Origin: an uncultured Clostridium sp.
Lineage (GTDB): Bacteria; Bacillota; Clostridia; TANB77; CAG-508
DNA: 45,339 nt
Assembly (NCBI GenBank): GCA_947073285.1
Contig: CAMTJT010000015.1
Location: 1 to 45,339, forward strand
Direction: 5' to 3'
Positions 1-6,847 of this stretch are shown here, one piece after another (position 1 is the stretch's first letter; each line of letters opens with the position of its first letter). The notes beneath the pieces are model-generated. The model worked only from the letters and a program-made list of their open reading frames with translations, was not told the origin of the DNA and ran no database searches. The translations under genes and the position numbers were made by a program.

Positions 1-725
1 AGTTCTGGATTTTTCTCAATATATTTTTGAAAATCTTGATATGTACGATTAGTTCTAGCCTTAGTATCTTTCTTTTCAAGTTTCTTTTGTTTTCTCTTTT
101 TCAATCTTACTTTTCTTGGTAAATCAAGTGGACCAATAGAAAAGCAATTGTTAGCAACATATTTGTATAAAGTTGAGCGAGAGCAATTAATATCATGTGT
201 TTTGTAAATGTGAGAGATAGATTGTCCCTGTTTAACTAGCGGAGAAATTATCTTGTCTAAGTTGCTTAACTCTAATTCAGACATATTAATACCTTGTCTA
301 GCTTCTGCAAGTTTGGTTCTGTATGTTTTGTATGAAGATAAAGCTCGGTAATAGTATTTGGTCATTCTACAATTGTATCTGTTAATACAACCATTACAAA
401 CATAAGGAGCTCTTTTAAGCCTTAAACAAGTACCTTCTTCAAAATCGTTACAAACTTTGTTACAAATATTACATTTTCTACATTCTCTATTGCAACTTAA
501 TCCACAAACATTGCGTCTTTTGCAATTAAATTTTCTTGAACAATGGTTAAAATTGACATGGATAGATTGACCCTCTTTTCTAATCCTGTGATTTCTAACT
601 TCTTTTGCAATTGTAGTAGGGTCTTTATCTAAAATAAGTGCAATATCTCTAAAGCTAGTATTTCTCATAAGTTCCTGTTCTATGATGTTTCTTTCGTCCA
701 AAGTTAAATGCAAATTGTTTGACAT
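1..725 (-). CDS. IS30-family transposase, 5' part (runs off the window)
   Basis: The minus strand is open from ATG at 725 to the window edge, 241 codons with no stop. The N-terminus (SNNLHLTLDERNIIEQELM) is the helix-turn-helix start typical of IS30 transposases. Next comes a cysteine-rich insert of about residues 55-115 (CKRRNVCGLSC, CRKCNICNKVC) as found in the clostridial branch of the family, then a second helix-turn-helix region (GQSISHIYKTHDINCSRSTLY) and a lysine-rich linker. The DDE catalytic domain would lie outside the window. A GGAGG-type site (cctcc at 732-736 on the plus strand) precedes the start. Bases 726-1018 hold no gene. The right end of the insertion sequence should be there, perhaps near 797-820, but without its partner end I cannot fix the inverted repeat. 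Confidence 0.9.
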   Translation of the reverse strand, partial: MSNNLHLTLDERNIIEQELMRNTSFRDIALILDKDPTTIAKEVRNHRIRKEGQSIHVNFNHCSRKFNCKRRNVCGLSCNRECRKCNICNKVCNDFEEGTCLRLKRAPYVCNGCINRYNCRMTKYYYRALSSYKTYRTKLAEARQGINMSELELSNLDKIISPLVKQGQSISHIYKTHDINCSRSTLYKYVANNCFSIGPLDLPRKVRLKKRKQKKLEKKDTKARTNRTYQDFQKYIEKNPE

Positions 726-1018
726 GTTAAACCTCCAAAACTTGTCAAACACGGTATCTTACTATTATTTTAACATTTTTTTGTGTAAAATTAAAATCCA
801 CCTAACTTGAGAGTAGAATTTAAAATAAAAATTAAGGTTTATGCAATCAAAAGGATTATAGATATTGCAAGTGATGCTAAATTATAGTATAATTGAGATA
901 GTTTTAAATAAAAAATAGTAGAATTCTAAAACTCACTAATTAGTGAGGGGAGATTTTCCTCTAACTTTTTGGTTTGACATAGATGGTAAGTAAGCAACAA
1001 TAAAATTAGGAGGACAAT

Positions 1019-1759
1019 ATGAAGATTAATATCAGTGGTTGCAGTTTTGGGGAAAATAGCAATGTTGTAATGATTAAGGGGGATAATAACGTAGTAGTAA
1101 ATGGGCGGATTTTAAGTGGAAACTCTAAGAGGCAGCTTAGGAGAGTTGATGAAAAGAAATTGGTGGATGCTGAAGGAATAGAAAAAATTACAATTGATTC
1201 ATCAGTATTTGATATCAATTTATATGTTTCAAAAGATTCTTCGAAAATTCAAGCACATTGTTATGGTGAGGTCAATATCGATGGCGATGTTGAGCTACAA
1301 ACATATGTAGCAAAGGATGAAGTTAAAATTGAAGTAATAATGAATGGAAATTGTTATGCAGGTCAACTAAAATTCGAAGTTATTATACCTGACAAAACAT
1401 TTAAGAGAATTCGTACTAAAAGCATATGTGCTAATGTCAAAATAGAAGAAGATGTTTCAGCACAAACAATTGAGGCAGAAACAACGTCTGGAAATATAGA
1501 CACACAAGCAACTTTTAGTAATGCTTCTTTGGAAACAATAAGTGGCAATATAAGTTGCTATATTGATGCAACAGGTGATATCAGGGCTAAGTTTTCAAGC
1601 GTAAGTGGAAACGTGTTATTAGAACTTGCAAATCTCAAAAAGGTAAATTTGTCTGCACGTTCAGTATCAGGAAATGTCCAAAATTTGTATAGGGAAGAAG
1701 ATGGATACAGTGCAGAGGTAAAAGTCACTACAGTAAGTGGTGATGTTCGAATTAAATAA
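1019..1759 (+). CDS. DUF4097-like beta-strand repeat protein
   Basis: A 246-residue protein without signal peptide or membrane segment, preceded by AGGAGG at 1008-1013. The second half is built of repeated short beta-strand units ending in SGN or SGD (TTSGNID, TISGNIS, SVSGNV, TVSGDVRIK), the pattern of the DUF4097/DUF4098 'adhesin' fold. The N-terminus (NISGCSFGENSNVV, GDNNVVVNG) looks like another set of turns of the same solenoid. Function is not known; bacterial relatives often sit near envelope-stress or membrane-regulator genes. Odd point: codon 27 is CGG (GGG CGG ATT, about 1096-1102), the only CGG in the window that has to be read in frame to keep a gene open. It is monocistronic, with a strong bidirectional terminator directly after it. 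Confidence 0.75.
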   Translation: MKINISGCSFGENSNVVMIKGDNNVVVNGRILSGNSKRQLRRVDEKKLVDAEGIEKITIDSSVFDINLYVSKDSSKIQAHCYGEVNIDGDVELQTYVAKDEVKIEVIMNGNCYAGQLKFEVIIPDKTFKRIRTKSICANVKIEEDVSAQTIEAETTSGNIDTQATFSNASLETISGNISCYIDATGDIRAKFSSVSGNVLLELANLKKVNLSARSVSGNVQNLYREEDGYSAEVKVTTVSGDVRIK

Positions 1760-1766
1760 CTATGAT

Positions 1767-1807
1767 AATAACAAACAGTGCTACACCATGGAGCACTGTT
1801 TGTTATT
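1767..1807. terminator. Bidirectional intrinsic terminator between convergent genes
   Basis: A perfect 16-bp stem (1767-1782 with 1792-1807) with a 9-base loop, between the plus-strand DUF4097 gene and the minus-strand transporter ending at 1825. The A-rich left arm and T-rich right arm allow it to act in both directions. Confidence 0.9.
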
Positions 1808-1824
1808 GATTTAATTGAATAAAG

Positions 1825-2991
1825 TTAACTTTCTATGTTTTTTCTATATAGGTTATGATAAATATAAGTTTGAATTATAATACTAAAAGATAGAATTGCA
1901 GCAACAATCCTTAGATTATTTAAACTAAATGCAAAAATTACTGCAATTAATAAGATTAATTCACTTACTACTTTACCAAAACTATGAATAGCTTCACCAA
2001 TAAAAATATATTCTAAGTAATATTTTTTTATTGTTTCATTGGAGTGAATATTAAATACAGCAGTATCTACTAGAATTTGTGTTATTTTATAAGCAATATT
2101 AAAAATAATATTATAAATAATAAACATACTAAAAGAGTTTGTAAAGATAATAGGGAGTGAAACAACCAAAATAGAGAGAGCCGAAATAATAAAGGCTTTT
2201 CGATTATCTTTTTCTTTTAAATATCGTTTTACTAAAAAGGATGTAACTAATCCTAAAAGTGCAAAGATGGCATCTAAGTTACCTAAGCTTGCTTCATTTC
2301 CTAAAGCAAAGAAAATAATGAGAGTGATTGTTGTTTCTAGTCCACCTCTAAATCCCATACCTTCAAAAAATAATATTTTGTAAACTTCTTTTGCTTGCTT
2401 ATCTTTAAATGGATATTTCAAATTTGAAACTTTCATTTTATTAATATCAAATTCATATTTATCAAAAAACATAGTAGCAAGCAGAGCAAGAAAAATTAAT
2501 ATAATAATTATAATAATTACAACAGAATAGGACAAATTAACAATTGTATATCCCATACCAATTGTAGATATTATAGAGATAGCACTTGAAACAATACTAT
2601 TATAGGAAAAAATTTTCTTAAACTGTAAATCATTTTTAAAATTGTATAATATCATTTTATAAGCTGACCAGTATAATATATTAGTACTACAATCAAGAAT
2701 AGCATACAAATAAATATAGTCAGTTACTCTTTTTCCTAGCATTAGAAGAATAAATAAGCATAGACCTTTAGATAGAAGTCCCAATCTGTATATTTTTAAA
2801 ACATTATTTTTATTGATTAGCTTTAAAGATATGAAAGAACATGCCCAAGTAATTAAATATTTAAAGGTGTAATATAAAACCACACTAAGAACATTACCTT
2901 GCGTTATTCTTAAAAAATAGATTGCTAAAAATAGGGATGTAAATTTACTTACAACACTATTAATAGAATGTGTAAAAATAATTTTATTCAT
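1825..2991 (-). CDS. MFS-like polytopic membrane protein
   Basis: A 388-residue, strongly hydrophobic protein with about 11-12 predicted membrane segments, some very isoleucine-rich (around residues 155-175, SVVIIIIIILIFLALLATMFF). Layout and size suit a major facilitator type carrier, with a short basic cytoplasmic loop (KYPFKDKQAKEVYK) near the middle separating two halves. No substrate-specific motif was recognised. A GAGGGA ribosome binding site lies 7-8 bases before the ATG at 2991. The gene is convergent with the DUF4097 gene and divergent from the hydrolase at 3160. It may be distantly related to the MFS protein at 5408 in this window, but the two are not close copies. Substrate and direction of transport are unknown. 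Confidence 0.7.
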   Translation of the reverse strand: MNKIIFTHSINSVVSKFTSLFLAIYFLRITQGNVLSVVLYYTFKYLITWACSFISLKLINKNNVLKIYRLGLLSKGLCLFILLMLGKRVTDYIYLYAILDCSTNILYWSAYKMILYNFKNDLQFKKIFSYNSIVSSAISIISTIGMGYTIVNLSYSVVIIIIIILIFLALLATMFFDKYEFDINKMKVSNLKYPFKDKQAKEVYKILFFEGMGFRGGLETTITLIIFFALGNEASLGNLDAIFALLGLVTSFLVKRYLKEKDNRKAFIISALSILVVSLPIIFTNSFSMFIIYNIIFNIAYKITQILVDTAVFNIHSNETIKKYYLEYIFIGEAIHSFGKVVSELILLIAVIFAFSLNNLRIVAAILSFSIIIQTYIYHNLYRKNIES

Positions 2992-3100
2992 AATTTAGTT
3001 CCCTCATTTCATATAAAAGTATTATAAAGTTTTTGCACAAAAATGTCAAAAAAAAGATGAAAATTTTTAGAAAGTTATATAGTAGTACGACCAAAAAGAA

Positions 3101-3129
3101 TTGACATTTTTATTTTTTATTAGTATAGT
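3101..3129 (+). promoter_or_regulatory. Sigma-A promoter of the lipase-like gene
   Basis: TTGACA at 3101-3106, a 17-base spacer, and TATAGT at 3124-3129, about 30 bases upstream of the start codon at 3160. A near-consensus vegetative promoter. Confidence 0.8.
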
Positions 3130-3159
3130 TAAGAAAAAAAGGAGCAAAAAAGTAAAAGA

Positions 3160-4086
3160 ATGGAAAAAATAGAAAAGAAAATAAAGTCCAAATGTGATGG
3201 ATTAGAACTAGGAGTGACCATTACTACACCAGATAAAGGAGAAATAATAAAAGGGATTTTTCAAATATCTCATGGAATGGCAGAACATAGAAAAAGGTAT
3301 TTACCATTCATGGAGTTTTTATCAAATCATGGTTATGTTTGTGTAATTCATGATCATAGAGGGCATGGAGAAAGCATAAAAACAGAAGAAGATTTGGGCT
3401 ATTTCTATGAAAAAAATGCAACCTATGTGATAGAAGATTTAGCTCAAGTAACAAAAATGATAAAAGAAGAATATGCAGACTTACCAGTGTACTTATTTGG
3501 GCATAGCATGGGGTCACTAATTGTAAGAAGTTATTTAAAAAGATATGATAGTCAAATAGATAAATTAATTGTATGTGGAGCTCCTTATCACAATCATTTG
3601 GCAGGTATTGGCATTTTCTTTTCTAAAATAATACAAGTCTTTAAAGGAGAAAAGTATAGAAGCAGATTAATGCAAAAATTAACTTTTTCGTCTTATAATA
3701 AAAAATTTACAGAAGAGAAAAAAGAAAAAAATTGCTGGATATCTGATAACAAAGAAAATAAAGAACAATATGAAAAAGATGAAAGATGTGGTTTCATTTT
3801 TACATTAAATGGTTTTCAAAATCTATATAAATTGGTACAAAAAACATATTCTGAAAAAGGGTGGGAAAAACAAAATTTGGAACTTCCTATTTTCTTTATA
3901 GCAGGAGATAAGGATCCAGTAATTGGCGGAATTGGTAAATGGATTGAAGCTTATGAATTTTTGCAAAATACAGTTGGATACAAAAATATGTCGCATAAAC
4001 TATATAAAGATAAAAGACATGAATTATTAAATGAAGATATTAAAGAAAAAGTATATCAAGATATTTTAAATTGGGTAGAAGAGTAA
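3160..4086 (+). CDS. Alpha/beta hydrolase, monoacylglycerol-lipase-like (serine aminopeptidase S33 family)
   Basis: A 308-residue cytoplasmic alpha/beta hydrolase. The oxyanion-hole region HGMAEHRKRY (residues 39-47) and HDHRGHGES (64-72) are characteristic of monoglyceride lipase and lysophospholipase-like enzymes. The nucleophile elbow is GHSMGS with Ser116. The acid is probably the Asp in GDKDPV (about residue 250-255), and the histidine is in DKRHEL near residue 287. Expected reaction: hydrolysis of monoacylglycerols or related carboxyl esters; the true substrate is unknown. GGAG at 3141-3144 is 15 bases from the ATG, an unusually long spacing, but no better start exists in frame. The gene is transcribed alone, between its own promoter and terminator. 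Confidence 0.85.
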   Translation: MEKIEKKIKSKCDGLELGVTITTPDKGEIIKGIFQISHGMAEHRKRYLPFMEFLSNHGYVCVIHDHRGHGESIKTEEDLGYFYEKNATYVIEDLAQVTKMIKEEYADLPVYLFGHSMGSLIVRSYLKRYDSQIDKLIVCGAPYHNHLAGIGIFFSKIIQVFKGEKYRSRLMQKLTFSSYNKKFTEEKKEKNCWISDNKENKEQYEKDERCGFIFTLNGFQNLYKLVQKTYSEKGWEKQNLELPIFFIAGDKDPVIGGIGKWIEAYEFLQNTVGYKNMSHKLYKDKRHELLNEDIKEKVYQDILNWVEE

Positions 4087-4089
4087 TTT

Positions 4090-4130
4090 AAAAGTGTCAG
4101 TTTAGAGAAAATCTTAAAACTGACACTTTT
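4090..4130 (+). terminator. Intrinsic terminator after the lipase-like gene
   Basis: A perfect 14-bp stem (4090-4103 with 4117-4130) with a 13-base loop, ending in a T-run, 4 bases after the stop codon. Confidence 0.9.
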
Positions 4131-4142
4131 TGGCGAAGAGTA

Positions 4143-4165
4143 AACCACTCGTTTAACGGGTGGTT
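4143..4165. repeat. Short hairpin resembling an IS200/IS605 end
   Basis: AACCACTCG, a 5-base loop, then CGGGTGGTT forms a 9-bp stem with one wobble pair. Short GC-richer hairpins of this form, followed by TATGATT-like sequence, mark the ends of IS200/IS605 elements, whose TnpA binds them as single strands. No transposase is adjacent, so at most this is a remnant or a mobilised end. The assignment rests on resemblance only. Confidence 0.3.
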
Positions 4166-4249
4166 ATGATTGCTATAATGTAAAATATTTGGTATGTTTA
4201 AGTGTATAATTAAAAGCATTTTAAAGATGTCCACAAGTTTGAAACTTAA

Positions 4250-4969
4250 TTATTGTGATACTTTTGGTTGTTTTGCTAAAATCTCATCTGCTTGTTCTTG
4301 AGATAAATAACCATTTTCTACCATGGTAGAAATTACTTTTTTTTGTCTACTTAAGGTAAGATTAAGGTTAGCAGTAGGAGCATAAATACTAGGAGCATTT
4401 GGAATACCAGCCATTTGAGTAGCTTCATATAAAGTCATATCTTTTGCGGATTTTTTAAAATAACCTTGACAAGCCTCTTCAACACCATAATAACCATCAC
4501 CAAAATAAATGGTATTAATGTATAATTCTAAAATCTCATCTTTTTCATAATTACTTTCTAAATCATGAGCCATAAAAACTTCAGCAACTTTACGATACAT
4601 AGCATTTGTGTCGTTAGAAATAAAATATAAATTTTTGGCAACTTGCTGAGAAATAGTACTACCACCTTCTAAAAATTTGCCATAACGCATATTAGTAACT
4701 ACTGCTCGTCCAATTGCAATTAAGTCAATAGGACCATGTTGATAAAAACGATGATCTTCTACTGAAACAACAGCATTTTTATAATCTATAGGGAGAGTAT
4801 CTAATTTTACATAACTATCATCTTGTTGTACTTTTGTTACTTTATCAGAAAGACTAATGCTATTCAAAGCCTCTTTATACAGACTATGCCCTTGATATAC
4901 AATATAGCCACCAGCAATTATTGCAACTAATAAAATAAAAATTAAAATTCTAATAATCCATTTCTTCAC
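4250..4969 (-). CDS. Monofunctional peptidoglycan glycosyltransferase (GT51)
   Basis: A roughly 239-residue, single-pass membrane protein that polymerises lipid II into glycan strands. One N-terminal membrane helix (about residues 4-26) is followed by a GT51 domain. Motif 1 is VSVEDHRFYQH with the catalytic Glu near residue 71; motif 2 is GGSTISQQVAKN; motif 3 is KDEILELYINTIYFG with the second acidic residue; then YGVEEACQGYF and NAPSIYAP. There is no transpeptidase domain, so it is an MtgA-type enzyme rather than a PBP. Start choice: the open frame reaches GTG at 4978, but that lies inside the Shine-Dalgarno AGAAGGTGA. The next in-frame GTG (4967-4969) has proper spacing and is preferred. 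The full-length class A PBP at 36287 shares the same GT motifs. Confidence 0.9.
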   Translation of the reverse strand: MKKWIIRILIFILLVAIIAGGYIVYQGHSLYKEALNSISLSDKVTKVQQDDSYVKLDTLPIDYKNAVVSVEDHRFYQHGPIDLIAIGRAVVTNMRYGKFLEGGSTISQQVAKNLYFISNDTNAMYRKVAEVFMAHDLESNYEKDEILELYINTIYFGDGYYGVEEACQGYFKKSAKDMTLYEATQMAGIPNAPSIYAPTANLNLTLSRQKKVISTMVENGYLSQEQADEILAKQPKVSQ

Positions 4970-5033
4970 TAAAATCACCTTCTAATTATTTTTTATTGTA
5001 TAAGAAAAGTTATTTTGACTTTTGGAAAGTAAT

Positions 5034-5183
5034 AAGAAAAGTGGCTTCGCCACATGTGCATTTTGCTTCGCAAATATGCACAGCCCAAGGTAACTTAACC
5101 TTGTTGTATACGGAAAAATCTTATATTATGCCAAGATAAAAGTCGATTTTTCCTATACAATAAGAAACAAGCTTAACTTTTCT
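5034..5183. repeat. Nested imperfect palindrome in the 4979-5359 intergenic gap
   Basis: This gap contains several stacked hairpins: GTGGC-TTC-GCCAC, a TGTGCAT/ATGCACA stem around GCTTCGC, CAAGGT-AACTTA-ACCTTG, and a long arm pair 5104-5120 with 5145-5160 (TTGTATACGGAAAAATC, one bulge). AGAAAAGT and ACTTTTCT sit at the outer ends. The whole block could fold as one large cruciform or RNA, as expected for a small MITE or REP-like unit. No coding sequence is visible in it, and no second copy in this window. Confidence 0.45.
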
Positions 5184-5359
5184 ATTGATAAATTTATTAT
5201 ACTGTTTTTTATTAAAAAAAGCTATTAAAAATTTATTAAAATTTTATAAATTTATAGTAAATATTATATTATTTTGCTATTTTTATAGAGTTATATAAGA
5301 ATCATAGAAAAAAGTGAAAAGTAGGTTAGTGCAATCTTTTAAAAAATGCAAAATTAGAC

Positions 5360-5389
5360 TTGACAGCAAAACAGGCTTATAGGTATACT
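5360..5389 (+). promoter_or_regulatory. Sigma-A-like promoter with a very short leader
   Basis: TTGACA at 5360-5365, an 18-base spacer and TATACT at 5384-5389. Transcription would begin around 5396, inside or just before the AGAAGGTG ribosome binding site (5393-5400), so the mRNA would have almost no leader. Confidence 0.6.
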
Positions 5390-5407
5390 ATAAGAAGGTG
5401 ATTAAAA

Positions 5408-6679
5408 TTGGAAGGTACAAAAGAAGAACAACATAATATTCGATTATATCCTATTTATAAAATGATATCATGGGATTTATTATTTTATTATTCAATTATA
5501 TTTTTATTTTTAACTCAGGTAAAAGGTATTAGTGCAGCAGATGTTCTACTAGCAGAAAGTGCATATCCTATTTTCAAATTTGTACTTTTAATGCCATTAA
5601 CAGCATTGATTACCAAGTTAGGAAAAAGAAAAAGTTTAATTATAGCAAATGCAGTTAATGCACTTTCTATCTTTTGCTATATCATTTCACAAAATTTAAT
5701 GTATGTAATTATTGGTCAGTTTTTATCTGCAATAGCTTTTGATATTAAAGGGGTTGCAGAAACAAACCTATTGTATGATAATTTGCCCAGAACCGAAAAA
5801 AGAGGTTCACAATTTTCTAAAATAGATGGGCAAGGGCTTTCGTGGTATTATTATATAGATGGTATTACTGCTATGGCATCTGGATTTTTATATGTAATAA
5901 ATGGCTATTTACCATTAGTTCTTTGTTTGATATGTTGTGTAATTTCTACAGTATTATCATTCAAATTTAAGATTACAGGAAGAGAACAAAAAGAAGAAAC
6001 CATTAAATTTAAAACTTATATGAAAGATTTAAAACATTCCTTTCGTTATATGCTACAATCTAAGCGATTAAAATATCTACTATTATTTGGTGCTATTTTT
6101 GCAGGATTATTATCAACATTAGTTACATTAAGAAGTGGTATATTAGAGCAAATAGGTTTATCAGAGCAATACTTTGGAATTGTATTTGCAGTACTAGGAA
6201 TGGTATCAGGAATTTCGGCCAAAAATCAAAATCGCATCCATAATGAATATAGAAACAAAACTTTAGCAGTTTTATCAGTTCCAACAACAGTTTCGTGTAT
6301 TCTAATAGGATTTTTTGCATTAGGAAACTTTTCATTTAGTGTTACTTTAGCTTTAATGATAGCCATGTTTTTTATACAATACTTAACTAGAGGCCCTTTC
6401 TATACTTTAATTAGAAGATATTTAAATAACTTTACAACATCGTCTTTAAGAAATAAAATTACATCTTCTTACAATTTAGTAGAAAGTATAGCAAGAGCAA
6501 TTATAACATTTTTAGCATCGTGGCTACTTAGATTTACAACAGCCTCTAATAGTGTGCTAGTAATAGGGTGTATCTCAACAATTGCAATTGTATTATTATT
6601 AGATGCAATGAATGATAAGGTAGGTTTAAAGCCAGAAGAATATGACAAAAAGGAAATTGAATTTTTAGAAATAAAATAG
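5408..6679 (+). CDS. MFS transporter
   Basis: A 423-residue polytopic protein with about 12 membrane segments in two halves, separated by a charged cytoplasmic loop at about residues 195-225 (KITGREQKEETIKFK). The loop after TM2 (TKLGKRKSLIIANAVNAL) is the major facilitator motif A region, and DNLPRTEKRGSQFSK lies after TM4. The start is TTG at 5408, supported by AGAAGGTG at 5393-5400 with 7-base spacing; no ATG or GTG fits better. It lies alone between its own promoter and the glgP promoter. Substrate cannot be predicted. Divergent drug and sugar-efflux-like families share this architecture. Confidence 0.8.
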   Translation: MEGTKEEQHNIRLYPIYKMISWDLLFYYSIIFLFLTQVKGISAADVLLAESAYPIFKFVLLMPLTALITKLGKRKSLIIANAVNALSIFCYIISQNLMYVIIGQFLSAIAFDIKGVAETNLLYDNLPRTEKRGSQFSKIDGQGLSWYYYIDGITAMASGFLYVINGYLPLVLCLICCVISTVLSFKFKITGREQKEETIKFKTYMKDLKHSFRYMLQSKRLKYLLLFGAIFAGLLSTLVTLRSGILEQIGLSEQYFGIVFAVLGMVSGISAKNQNRIHNEYRNKTLAVLSVPTTVSCILIGFFALGNFSFSVTLALMIAMFFIQYLTRGPFYTLIRRYLNNFTTSSLRNKITSSYNLVESIARAIITFLASWLLRFTTASNSVLVIGCISTIAIVLLLDAMNDKVGLKPEEYDKKEIEFLEIK

Positions 6680-6752
6680 TAAACATTTAATTTTTCTAAG
6701 AAATTAATCAAGAAAGTATAAAAAATAAAATAAAAATCTCTTTAAAAATGAA

Positions 6753-6781
6753 TTGACAAAAATGATAAGTTAATAGATAAT
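6753..6781 (+). promoter_or_regulatory. Promoter of the glycogen phosphorylase gene
   Basis: TTGACA at 6753-6758, a 17-base spacer and GATAAT at 6776-6781. The leader is about 60 bases and carries AAGGAGG at 6831-6837. Confidence 0.7.
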
Positions 6782-6847
6782 ATAATAAGAAAATTAGAGA
6801 CAAAATACAAAAGAATGACAGAAAAGTACTAAGGAGGAATAAAAATA

